From positions 1-64,000 of the forward strand of contig CBDBJQ010000004.1 of assembly GCA_965206405.1 (NCBI GenBank): 64,000 bases of DNA, given 5' to 3'. The position numbers were made by a program, and so were the translations under genes. The stretch comes from CBDBJQ01 sp965206405 (lineage in GTDB: Bacteria > Pseudomonadota > Alphaproteobacteria > UBA8366). Below are positions 22,469-30,391 of the stretch, in pieces; within the stretch, counting starts at the first letter, position 1, and the number at the start of each line of letters is the position of its first letter. Below the pieces are notes generated by a model that ran no database searches, was not told the DNA's origin, and worked only from the letters and a program-made list of their open reading frames with translations.

Positions 22469-22719
22469 CGACGCCCCTCATCGCGCGCCGAGAGGATTTC
22501 CGTGTCAGAGAATGCGGAGCCCTCGGATGCCAGACCGCCGCGCAGGGCGCGAATCCTCGATATGGCGGCGGCGCGGCGCACCGCGTCAACCGTATCAACA
22601 GGCACCAGCTGCGCCACGGGCTTGCCGCGGCGCGTGATCGTGATGGACGCGCCGGTCGCGACTTCTTCCAACAGCGCCGAGAGGTGGGTTTTGGCCTCAA
22701 AAGAGCCGACTTCGCGCAT
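22465..22719 (-). CDS. vapB: VapB/Phd-YefM family antitoxin
   Basis: 84 residues. The N-terminal Phd/YefM DNA-binding domain is clear: MREVGSFEAKTHLSALLEEV, then ITITRRGKPVAQLVPV. The C-terminal half should bind and block VapC. A strong AAGGAGG lies 6 nt before the ATG. It would autoregulate the promoter immediately upstream. Coupled to vapC by ATGA overlap. Confidence 0.88.
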   Translation of the reverse strand: MREVGSFEAKTHLSALLEEVATGASITITRRGKPVAQLVPVDTVDAVRRAAAISRIRALRGGLASEGSAFSDTEILSARDEGRR

Positions 22720-22745
22720 CAGGGCCTCCTTGGCATCTGGTTTTC

Positions 22746-22774
22746 TACCTAGTTGGTTGCTGGTGTCAGGTCAA
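22746..22774 (-). promoter_or_regulatory. candidate vapBC promoter
   Basis: On the minus strand, TTGACC (22769-22774) and TAGGTA (22746-22751) are separated by 17 bp, about 27 nt before the vapB start. The -35 is good and the -10 is weak, as expected for an autorepressed antitoxin promoter. Confidence 0.45.
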
Positions 22775-22785
22775 GGGCGCGCCCG

Positions 22786-24189
22786 ATGAGGCCCCTCGCA
22801 CGCAGAGAAAAAACCAGGACTGTGGCCCGTCTGGCCGTGTGCCTGGCAAGCCTGCGCAAACTCCTGCTCTGTCTGTTTTTAGCGATTTCCTGCACGGCAC
22901 CGGCCCAGGCCTGCACGGAAGAGACAATGCTGGACTTTATCGGCGCGCTCGAAGCCCCGGACGGCTATGACACGGTGTATTATGGCGTGCGGGTCAGCCC
23001 GCCACGCGCGATCACGACGATGAGCGTCGGCGAAGTGCTGGACTGGCAGCGCCGCGCCGTGCGCGGCGGGTCAGTGTCTTCGGCCGCCGGGCGCTATCAG
23101 ATCATCCGGCCGACGCTTCAGGGACTGGTCGATGCCGGGGTGGTTTCCCGCAATGACGCCTTCAATGCGGCCACACAGGACCGGCTGGGGCGTCACCTGC
23201 TGCGCGAGACCGGATACCGCGCGCGCGCCAACACCCCGGCCATCGCCAATCGCATCGCCGGTGTCTGGGCCGCGCTGCCCAGGATTGGCGGCGATGGCGC
23301 AGGCCGCTCGGTCTATGAAGGGGTCGCCGGCAATCACGCGCTGGTCCGGGCAGACACGTATCAGGGCGTTCTGGACTGTCGCCTCAAAGTGGCCGACATC
23401 GCGCCCGAGGTGGCCGCTATACGCAGAGGCGCGCGGTTCGGGTTCACATGGGACCGGTTTCTGGAAGACCTGGCGCGCGCTGCGGGTGAGACGGCGGACG
23501 CGCTCGTTCAGGGTGGGGCCGCGCTGCTCCTGGTCCTGTTCGGGATCGATCTGGTCTGGCGCGGCGGCAAATGGGCCTTTTCCAGTGAAAACCTCACCTA
23601 TCTCATGGATGGGCTGCTGTTCCGTCTGCTTGCCGTGCTTTTTTGTCTGGCCATCCTGACCGCCGGCGGCGAGGTGATCGCCTTTATCGGCGATACCGCC
23701 TCCGGGCTGGCACGGGCCGCCGGGGGCAACCAGCAATTTACGCTGGCAAAGTTTGCCGCCTCAAAGATGGCGCTGGCGTTTTCTCTCTATGAGGGCATCG
23801 GAAGTGCACCCTACGGGATACAAATGATGGTCTATACGATGTCCGTATTGATCGTGGTGCTTGCCGCCCTGCAAATGGGGATTGTGATTTACTGGTATGC
23901 AAGGCTGTTTTTGGCCGCTGCCGCCGGAATACTGACTGTCGGCTTTGGCGGGCTGTCCCAGGGCATGGCAGCGGCGCGCGCCTGGCTCGTCAGCCTGGTG
24001 GGTGCCGGCATGAGCCTGATGGCGCTCTTGCTGGTGCTTAACCTCACGCCCGCACTGGCCTGGGATATGCGCAGCAGCGCGGATCCCGTCACCAGCGCGC
24101 CCATCCTGGTGTTTCTGGAAATCCTGGCGCTCACCCTGATGTTTTTCTTCCCCCGCTCGGCGGGCGCGCTTGTGAAGGCCATGCGATGA
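22786..24189 (+). CDS. lysozyme-like domain fused to a TrbL/VirB6-like membrane domain
   Basis: 467 residues. A signal peptide (LRKLLLCLFLAISCTAPAQA) precedes a peptidoglycan-hydrolase-like domain (ca. 45-205). Its motifs are FIGALEAPDGYDTVYYG, MSVGEVLDWQ and SAAGRYQIIRPTL, as in phage-type lysozyme-like proteins; the likely catalytic acid is Glu near the first motif. The C-terminal half (ca. 225-465) has six membrane helices and the stretch LLVLFGIDLVWRGGKWAF, matching trbL at 18872. This is effectively VirB1 plus VirB6 in one chain. TTG 22753 is an alternative start. ATGA overlap with the next gene. Confidence 0.8.
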   Translation: MRPLARREKTRTVARLAVCLASLRKLLLCLFLAISCTAPAQACTEETMLDFIGALEAPDGYDTVYYGVRVSPPRAITTMSVGEVLDWQRRAVRGGSVSSAAGRYQIIRPTLQGLVDAGVVSRNDAFNAATQDRLGRHLLRETGYRARANTPAIANRIAGVWAALPRIGGDGAGRSVYEGVAGNHALVRADTYQGVLDCRLKVADIAPEVAAIRRGARFGFTWDRFLEDLARAAGETADALVQGGAALLLVLFGIDLVWRGGKWAFSSENLTYLMDGLLFRLLAVLFCLAILTAGGEVIAFIGDTASGLARAAGGNQQFTLAKFAASKMALAFSLYEGIGSAPYGIQMMVYTMSVLIVVLAALQMGIVIYWYARLFLAAAAGILTVGFGGLSQGMAAARAWLVSLVGAGMSLMALLLVLNLTPALAWDMRSSADPVTSAPILVFLEILALTLMFFFPRSAGALVKAMR

Positions 24190-25061
24190 GACTGGTCGCG
24201 TCAAAATCACGCTTGTCTGGAACGAAGCTCATCGGTAAGCTTGCCTCACTGATCCTTCTTTGGATGGGTTCTTCATTTTATGAAAAAACTGAACAGGGCC
24301 GCAGACTCCAGACTGCGGCCCTGTTCGCCGTTTTGGCCCTCGGCTTGCCAGCCACCGCCAGCTGGGCGGAGCCGTCCGCGAGCACACCCCACACACGCGA
24401 TCTTCTGACCTTCATCCGCGCGCTTGAAGCCCCGCGCGGCTATGACGATTATGAACGCCGCATCCCGCTGCCGCCGCCCAAAAACCTGACCGCTATGAGC
24501 GTCGGCGAGGTGCTGGCCTGGCAAGGGCGCGTGCGCGCCGCAAGCGCCCCCTCGACCGCCGCCGGGGGCTATCAGATCATCCGGGCGACATTACAGAAGC
24601 TCCTCGATACCGGGGTGGTCTCCCGCGCTGATACGTTCGATCCAGCCACGCAGGACCGCCTCGCCCGCGCCCTGATCGCCGAATGCGGCGCAAAAGGCCC
24701 GCCCGCGCACCATCCCCGCTATGGCAATTGTCTGGCCGGTATCTGGGCGGCGCTGCCGCTGACCGCCGGGCCAAACACCGGCAGATCGGCACATCATGGG
24801 CTTGCCGGCAACCGCGCCCTCACCCGGCCCGCAACCGTGCTGGCTTTGCTCGCGGGCAAGCCGGTGCCGCTCCGGCGCAATCCGCCACCAGCGACACCCC
24901 GCACCATCCGGATCAAAGGCGGCGTAAACTTCAGCCTGACCAGTACAGCGCCCCTTGTCTCGCGCAGCGATATTTCCAGCGCCATGCGCGGTGCTGCGCG
25001 TGCCAACACGCTCACCCCTTCGGTCCGCAGCTGGACGCGAGACCCCTATGCCCTGGATTGA
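24186..25061 (+). CDS. second lysozyme-like secreted protein (paralogue of the preceding N-terminal domain)
   Basis: 291 residues. The n-region is long and contains a 14-bp hairpin; the signal peptide ends near TASWAEP (ca. 60). The domain at ca. 70-215 aligns with the upstream fusion protein: FIRALEAPRGYDDYERR, MSVGEVLAWQ, STAAGGYQIIRATL, VVSRADTFDPATQDRLAR. Arg of SAAGRYQ is replaced by Gly here. There is no membrane domain. The C-terminal ~60 residues are basic. It probably opens peptidoglycan for T4SS or pilus assembly. It overlaps traB by 14 nt. Confidence 0.7.
   Translation: MRLVASKSRLSGTKLIGKLASLILLWMGSSFYEKTEQGRRLQTAALFAVLALGLPATASWAEPSASTPHTRDLLTFIRALEAPRGYDDYERRIPLPPPKNLTAMSVGEVLAWQGRVRAASAPSTAAGGYQIIRATLQKLLDTGVVSRADTFDPATQDRLARALIAECGAKGPPAHHPRYGNCLAGIWAALPLTAGPNTGRSAHHGLAGNRALTRPATVLALLAGKPVPLRRNPPPATPRTIRIKGGVNFSLTSTAPLVSRSDISSAMRGAARANTLTPSVRSWTRDPYALD
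24291..24326. repeat. 14-bp perfect hairpin inside a signal-peptide region
   Basis: GAACAGGGCCGCAG and its exact inverted copy are separated by 8 nt, within codons for EQGRRLQTAALF just before the hydrophobic core of the signal peptide. It is another palindrome in a protein N-terminus, unrelated in sequence to the 98-bp element. Confidence 0.8.
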
Positions 25062-26268
25062 ACAGGCTGAATTCCGGCACCCAAACCCGGGCAGGATAAT
25101 ACGGCGGGGTTTCATCGCCGTGGGTCTGGTTGTCGCAGCACTTGCACTCACATTCATCGGTTTTTTTCACCCGACGCTGCCGCTCTGGCTCGCCGGATTG
25201 CCCCTGATCGGAGCCATCGTGATCGGCAAGCCTTTGGCGCGGGCCATCGCCATGACCGCCTTCCTGCTCTGGCCCATCGCCGCCAGCGCATACGCCCTTG
25301 TCACACTTGACTACAGCGCCCTGCTTGTCTGGCCGCTGGCCGTGCTGTCCCTCGGGGTTTTGGCAACCGCCGCCGCAGGAATCGGGATATTCTTCCTGAC
25401 CCTTCTCCTCACACTGCTGGTGGTGTTTCCGGCGTCACCCGTTTTACTGATCGCCGATGCGCTCCCCGGAACCGGCCTGATCGGGCCGTTGCTGCTGCTC
25501 ATCGGGCTGGGCTTTGCCGAGACGCGCCGCCATCTCTGGCAGCGCAGCGCCGCTGTTTTTATGCTGAGCGCCGCAACCCTCGCATGGGGGCAGTATTATC
25601 AGCGTCCTGAACCGCCAGAGGTGGCGTGGCGGGTTGTTTCTGAACCGCGCATGATCACCGAACGGGCGCGCTGGATTGCGCTGCGCGACAGCTTGCCCCC
25701 GGGATCACAGGCTATCTTTGGCGAGAATGTTTTCAAGACCGGCAACCACGCGGCGGTCGCCTTCTGGTGTGAGGCCGTACGCAGCCGCGCCCTGACGCTC
25801 TGGATCGGCGTAATGGCCGAAAACCGGCGCGGGCAGGTCTGGCGGTTTGATCCCCAAACCTGCGCGCGCCCGGCGGGTGGGGCCGTGATCGTCCATGCCG
25901 CCCGCTACGGCATACCGGGCCTCACCGGCACATGGCGCGCCATGGACCCGGTCGGTCCCAACGGGGACTCCGGGGACACCAACCCGAACGGTCCCAGCCG
26001 GGGTTCCGAGGACACCGACAACACACCGGCCTGGCTCATCTGCTATGAGGCTTTTCTGCCCTGGGCGTGGATCCCCGTTCTGACAGCGCAAAATCCGGCT
26101 CGCCCGATCGTGATCCTGTCCAATGACCGCGCTTTTGGCACCCTGCCGCTCCCCACCCTGCGCCACAAGGTCAGCCGCGCCATGGCCGCGCTGACAGGCC
26201 GCGCCGCCTTCCATGCCGAAACCGGCAAGACCTTCCTTCTGGATCCAGCCCCCAAAGGCCCAAAATGA
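25048..26268 (+). CDS. traB: TraB-like conjugal transfer protein (nitrilase-superfamily related)
   Basis: 406 residues. Four or five N-terminal membrane helices (ca. 20-180) are followed by a nitrilase-like domain with a Glu region (ITERARWIALRDS), a Lys/Glu stretch and a Cys motif (WLICYEAFLPW) where the family nucleophile would be. This is the architecture of Ti-plasmid TraB, a distant relative of apolipoprotein N-acyltransferase. An 18-nt minisatellite encodes GPNGDSGDTNPNGPSRGSED at ca. 303-325, between strands of the domain. The start overlaps the upstream gene and the stop is coupled to traG (ATGA). Confidence 0.8.
   Translation: MPWIEQAEFRHPNPGRIIRRGFIAVGLVVAALALTFIGFFHPTLPLWLAGLPLIGAIVIGKPLARAIAMTAFLLWPIAASAYALVTLDYSALLVWPLAVLSLGVLATAAAGIGIFFLTLLLTLLVVFPASPVLLIADALPGTGLIGPLLLLIGLGFAETRRHLWQRSAAVFMLSAATLAWGQYYQRPEPPEVAWRVVSEPRMITERARWIALRDSLPPGSQAIFGENVFKTGNHAAVAFWCEAVRSRALTLWIGVMAENRRGQVWRFDPQTCARPAGGAVIVHAARYGIPGLTGTWRAMDPVGPNGDSGDTNPNGPSRGSEDTDNTPAWLICYEAFLPWAWIPVLTAQNPARPIVILSNDRAFGTLPLPTLRHKVSRAMAALTGRAAFHAETGKTFLLDPAPKGPK
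25954..26016 (+). repeat. 18-nt minisatellite, subfamily B, in traB
   Basis: Units GGTCCCAACGGGGACTCC and GGTCCCAGCCGGGGTTCC lie 36 nt apart, each followed by a GGGGACACC/GAGGACACC spacer. The first unit differs at only 2 of 18 positions from a unit in the helicase gene at 52496-52531 (minus strand). Confidence 0.75.
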
Positions 26269-29200
26269 TGCGTTCCCTCGTCTTGACCATCCTGTGCACC
26301 GTCACCGTCGTGATCTCGGGCAATCTCCTTGGACTGCGCCTCACGATCGCGCTCTGGCAGAACGGACATATCGGCTATTACGGCCTGGAAATCGGCTGGC
26401 TGCTGATCGCCCTCGTTCCGGGCGCTGTCGTCGGAATTTTCCTGATCCTTCTGGGCCGCCGTTCCGGATACTGGTGGTGGGTCTTTCTGCCCGGCATCCT
26501 GATCTGGATGCTGCGCCCCTGGCGACTTGGCCCCTGGGACTGGGAACTGAAAGGCGCGGTCACATTTCTTTGGAATTACGGCGAATGGGTTGCAAAAAAT
26601 TACCACGAAGCACCGCCGCAGGTGTTTGCTGGCCTTCTGGGGGCCATCGTTATCCTGGCGCTCTGCGCCGCGATCAGCGGCCAGACCATCCGCCAGACCC
26701 GACGTCACATCCGCGACGGGCTGCGCGACGGCAGGCGGGCGGCAAAATCAGACGGCGGCGGCAAAGGGCTGCTGCCCCAGGCCAGCTGGGCCAGCGCGCG
26801 CGAGGTCCGCGACCGCTTCAGCCATAAGGGCGGGATCGTACTCGGTGAGCACACCGATCCGATCAATGAGACGCCTTCGTTCGCGCCCGGCAAGCCCCGC
26901 GCGCCGCGCGCCATGGTGCGCCGGAAGGGGCGTCAGGGGCGCGGCAATCTGATCACCATGAACCCGGCTGACGGCAACGGCCATGTGCTCGTTCTGGCCG
27001 CCTCCGCCGGCTACAAGACATCCGGCATCGTGATCCCCAATATCCTCAATTATGGCGGCCCGCTCGTGGTCTTCGATCCCAAAGGCGATCTCTATGCCCG
27101 CACCAGAGAGGCCCGCCGCGGGATGGGCTATGACGCACGCGTCATCGATGCGCAAAACGGGTTTGATCCGTTCAAGATGATCGCCCCGCTGGCGCGCGAA
27201 GTCCCCTCCGTCTATCACACCATGGCGAAAACGCTGATGCCGCTCAGCACCAAGTCCTCCGATGTCAGCGAGTTCTTCCATGACATGTCTGTCAGCCTCT
27301 TCGCCGCGCTCACCGCACATTTTGTTGACGCAGGACACCCAAACGTGGCGCGGGCAATCTCAAAGTTCATCAACCGCGAGCGCGAGGTCGTGATCGCCGA
27401 GGCGGAGGCCATTGTGCTGCACCATGATCTTCCGTTCATCACCGATGAACTGAAAGGCCTGTCCGCGATCGACGCACGCACGTTCCCCGGCCTGGTCAAG
27501 GGGATTTCCAACAAGCTCTCCTTCATCCAGTTCCCCGATATCGCCAGTTACGCCTATTCCGAACGCACCCCGGAAGAGCATCTCGCGACCCTCGGACCCA
27601 AAACCGACATCTTCATCTCGATCCCCAGCCTGTCGGCAAAAGATTTCTCGCCCTTTCCGCGCCTGCTGATCGGCAGCATGTTCGTGGTCTCCGAGCTGCT
27701 CGAACAACCCGACCGCCCCCGCGCGCGGCGCCTGTTTCTCATCGATGAGGCCCGCGTGCTGGGCGGCATGGATGTCCTCAACAATGTGCGCGATGCCGGG
27801 CGCTCCATCGGCATGCACCTGATGCTGATTTACCAGAACCTCGGGCAGGTGAACGAAGCCTGGGGCGGACAGGCCGGGGCCGATGCCTGGCTCGACAGCT
27901 GCGAAGCCCGCGTGGTCAGCGCCGTAGGGTCAAGCCGCACCGCCGCCGATATTTCCGCAATGCTCGGCAAACGTACGATCCGCGTCACCACCGAGGGCAG
28001 TTCCTCGCAAAATCAGGTCATGGCCCCCATGGGCGGCTCTGTCGGCTCCTCCGAAAGCGAGCAGCTGCGCGATGTGCCGCTGATGACCCAGGCCGCTCTG
28101 GGGCAACTGCCCGCCCACGGCTCGGTGATCTTCACCCGACGCTCACGACCGATCCTGGCGACCAAGGCGATCTTTTTTACCCGCAAGGACATGCAGGATC
28201 GGGTCAAATCCCCGGATGATGTGCAGGACGAGCTTGATGTCACCCGCCGGCGCGCGGCGGTGTTGCAAGGGATCAATGGTAACGACAATGGGACCAAAGC
28301 TACACCACAGGACCCGGCTGATCGGGATGCCGCAGCAGAGATGGCCAGCAAACCGCCGGAAGTGACTGAACCGGCCACTGACTCCGTGGATGTCAGGCCA
28401 TCCCCCCTGACGCAAACGGGTCCGCCGGACGCCGTCATCACCACGCCCGCGCCACCACAAGGTGATCCGGACGCTGCACAAGATCAAAGAGAACCACCCG
28501 TAACACCGCCGCCCACCTCAACCCGCAACCCGAACGTCACCTGCCACGAAGGCGCGCCGGTCATGGGGCTTCCCGACCCGGATATTCACAAACGCGTCGC
28601 CCGGCTCAGGGCGGACAGGAAGGGCAAGCCTATAGCGCCCTATGAGGACTGGATTGCTGAAAGAAAAGCCACCCGCCGGCGCGCGCCTGAAACAAGGAGC
28701 CGTGATCCCGCCGATCCGGCATCAGTGCCGGCAACGGCGGACAGGACAGGAGGACGCTGCACAGATGAGACCGGACAGACGGAAACCGAAACGGGCGCCG
28801 AGCAAGCTGGCAAAACGCCGGGAGATGAAGAAGGCGGGCAGGATGCGACGGAAAGTGAGGGCGTTCCTGATGCGCCGACGGCGCAGACGGACCCGCAACA
28901 CATCCCGATCCCTGCGCTGACGGCGGCAGAATGGACAGAGATCGACGCGATGGGATGGTCCCCGGAGCGTTACGCCATCTGGGGACGCCTTGGCGTGCCC
29001 TTCGGTGATCTCGATTTTGGCCGCAACCCCCCCCGCGACCCGATTGATATGACGCCCCTGCGCCGCACCCTCTGGCGCGGCGTCAGGCCAGTCCGCGCGC
29101 TCTGGGCCAGATGGATGCTGCCATCCGGTGATATCCCGCGCAATCTCAACCTTGACACTCTGGAAATCATCCCCCGTCCCCATGACGCGACCGGCGGGTT

Positions 29201-29978
29201 GAAAGTCCTGCGCCTCTTCGATCTGATCGACTGGTATCTCACCCATCCCGACGGACGCTATGAACTTTACGACCTCAAGCGCCGCCGCCGCCGGTTCGAC
29301 GGCCTGGAATGGCGGTTGCACAGGTTGCGATGCCGGATCCGCAACAAACCGCAGGGCCTGCCACCCGGCCTGCGCCCCGACACCAACGTGCCCGATCATG
29401 CCGCCTTGCGGGCACGGATTTCACCGGCGACGGCGGGCTTCACACCCTCAAATGCCCGCTATGATCCGGTGATCAATGCCGTCTCGGGACGCTGGTTTAC
29501 CCCCGGCCATATCTCCGAAATCGCGATGTGGACCTCAGACGATGTGGGACCGGTCCCGTGCGCGCAGCCCCCACAACTGGTCTTTGAACATGTGCCCGCC
29601 GTGACAAAGCCAAAGATCAACGACACGGTCGCCTTCATGCGATGGGTCAGCGACAGCACGCTGGAAGAGCGGTTCGGCGCGGCGATGCTCGATTTGCGAC
29701 AGCCGCCGGAAACATCCGCCCCGGCGACGGCGTTTTTTGACGCATGGCCGGAAATACCCCGCACCCATGCCGGCATCGTGTCAACACCGCTCTCGGCCTC
29801 GGATGTCCCGCTTCAGAGCTGGCCCTGCTGCATCTGGGTGGATCGTGTTGCAGAGGAATGGCGGCTGTTTCGCCAGCCGATCAGCGGGACCGGCTATCCG
29901 TTGGGAGCCACCTGTTCATGGGTCATCACCGAAAGCAACCAGGAACGGCTCGAACACCAAAGCAAGGCCGCAGCGTGA
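26265..29978 (+). CDS. traG: TraG/VirD4-type coupling protein with ~590-residue C-terminal extension
   Basis: 1237 residues, about twice the usual length. The first ~650 residues are a TraG coupling protein. They have N-terminal membrane helices, then the Walker A variant ASAGYKTSGIVIPN (ca. 245-258; this family often has GSGGFKTT rather than GxGKT), followed by VVFDPKGDLY and Walker B LFLIDEARVLGG (ca. 488-499). From ca. 665 a Pro/Thr/Asp-rich linker leads to a folded basic C-terminal region (ca. 880-1235) of unknown family, containing RRRRRFDGLEWRLHRLRCRI. A dispersed repeat is translated at DWIAERKATRR. The stop is coupled to traF. Confidence 0.9.
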   Translation: MMRSLVLTILCTVTVVISGNLLGLRLTIALWQNGHIGYYGLEIGWLLIALVPGAVVGIFLILLGRRSGYWWWVFLPGILIWMLRPWRLGPWDWELKGAVTFLWNYGEWVAKNYHEAPPQVFAGLLGAIVILALCAAISGQTIRQTRRHIRDGLRDGRRAAKSDGGGKGLLPQASWASAREVRDRFSHKGGIVLGEHTDPINETPSFAPGKPRAPRAMVRRKGRQGRGNLITMNPADGNGHVLVLAASAGYKTSGIVIPNILNYGGPLVVFDPKGDLYARTREARRGMGYDARVIDAQNGFDPFKMIAPLAREVPSVYHTMAKTLMPLSTKSSDVSEFFHDMSVSLFAALTAHFVDAGHPNVARAISKFINREREVVIAEAEAIVLHHDLPFITDELKGLSAIDARTFPGLVKGISNKLSFIQFPDIASYAYSERTPEEHLATLGPKTDIFISIPSLSAKDFSPFPRLLIGSMFVVSELLEQPDRPRARRLFLIDEARVLGGMDVLNNVRDAGRSIGMHLMLIYQNLGQVNEAWGGQAGADAWLDSCEARVVSAVGSSRTAADISAMLGKRTIRVTTEGSSSQNQVMAPMGGSVGSSESEQLRDVPLMTQAALGQLPAHGSVIFTRRSRPILATKAIFFTRKDMQDRVKSPDDVQDELDVTRRRAAVLQGINGNDNGTKATPQDPADRDAAAEMASKPPEVTEPATDSVDVRPSPLTQTGPPDAVITTPAPPQGDPDAAQDQREPPVTPPPTSTRNPNVTCHEGAPVMGLPDPDIHKRVARLRADRKGKPIAPYEDWIAERKATRRRAPETRSRDPADPASVPATADRTGGRCTDETGQTETETGAEQAGKTPGDEEGGQDATESEGVPDAPTAQTDPQHIPIPALTAAEWTEIDAMGWSPERYAIWGRLGVPFGDLDFGRNPPRDPIDMTPLRRTLWRGVRPVRALWARWMLPSGDIPRNLNLDTLEIIPRPHDATGGLKVLRLFDLIDWYLTHPDGRYELYDLKRRRRRFDGLEWRLHRLRCRIRNKPQGLPPGLRPDTNVPDHAALRARISPATAGFTPSNARYDPVINAVSGRWFTPGHISEIAMWTSDDVGPVPCAQPPQLVFEHVPAVTKPKINDTVAFMRWVSDSTLEERFGAAMLDLRQPPETSAPATAFFDAWPEIPRTHAGIVSTPLSASDVPLQSWPCCIWVDRVAEEWRLFRQPISGTGYPLGATCSWVITESNQERLEHQSKAAA
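28651..28670 (+). repeat. dispersed TTGCTGAA repeat in the traG linker
   Basis: GGATTGCTGAAAGAAAAGCC is translated as WIAERKA at the junction between a short conserved segment and the Pro/Thr-rich linker of the coupling protein. Confidence 0.7.
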
Positions 29979-30391
29979 TCCGCGCATGTCAAATCCGCGC
30001 CTTGCTGCCAGGCCTGCCGCTGTGTCTGAGTGTCGCGGCCCTCCTCATCGCCGTGGGTCTGGCCAACACAGCCGGGCTTGTGATCGGTAATTCCACCACA
30101 TCTGTGCCGCGCGGGATCTATTACGCCGCAGCGCCCGCACGCGCGAACTACGTGAGCTTTTGCCTCGGTCGCCAGCATCGACACGCTGACTACTACGCAT
30201 ATTTTTGTTCGCCCGATCAGCCGGACGGTATTCGCATCCTCAAGCGGATTGTCCGGCATATGCCAGATGGCAGTCTAGTCGTGCAGGGCGATAGCCCACG
30301 CGCGCTCGACAGCCGGTACCTCGGTCCCGTGCATCACGACCAGATACGCGGCTGGTGGCGACCATTGATTCAGATTGGTGCATCTCAATGA
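29975..30391 (+). CDS. traF: TraF-type conjugative signal peptidase (S26C)
   Basis: 138 residues from a GTG that overlaps the traG stop (GTGA). A single N-terminal membrane helix (LLPGLPLCLSVAALLIAVGL) is followed by S26 motifs: the catalytic Ser in NSTTSVPRGIYY, the Lys in GIRILKRIVR, and box E GDSPRALDSRYLGPV. In RP4, TraF cleaves and cyclises the TrbC pilin, so trbC at 12765 is the likely substrate. A longer frame runs back into traG, but only the GTG fits the family length. Confidence 0.85.
   Translation: MIRACQIRALLPGLPLCLSVAALLIAVGLANTAGLVIGNSTTSVPRGIYYAAAPARANYVSFCLGRQHRHADYYAYFCSPDQPDGIRILKRIVRHMPDGSLVVQGDSPRALDSRYLGPVHHDQIRGWWRPLIQIGASQ

Noticed and set aside
21932..22789. 285-codon plus-strand ORF after trbI
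   Set aside because: It is antisense to clear VapC and VapB proteins and the product shows no motif; only its first codons may be a relic of the original operon.
26990..27025. Degenerate Walker A of TraG as evidence of an inactive ATPase
   Set aside because: Ti-type TraG proteins commonly have a GFKT-like loop instead of GxGKT, so ASAGYKTS is normal for the family.
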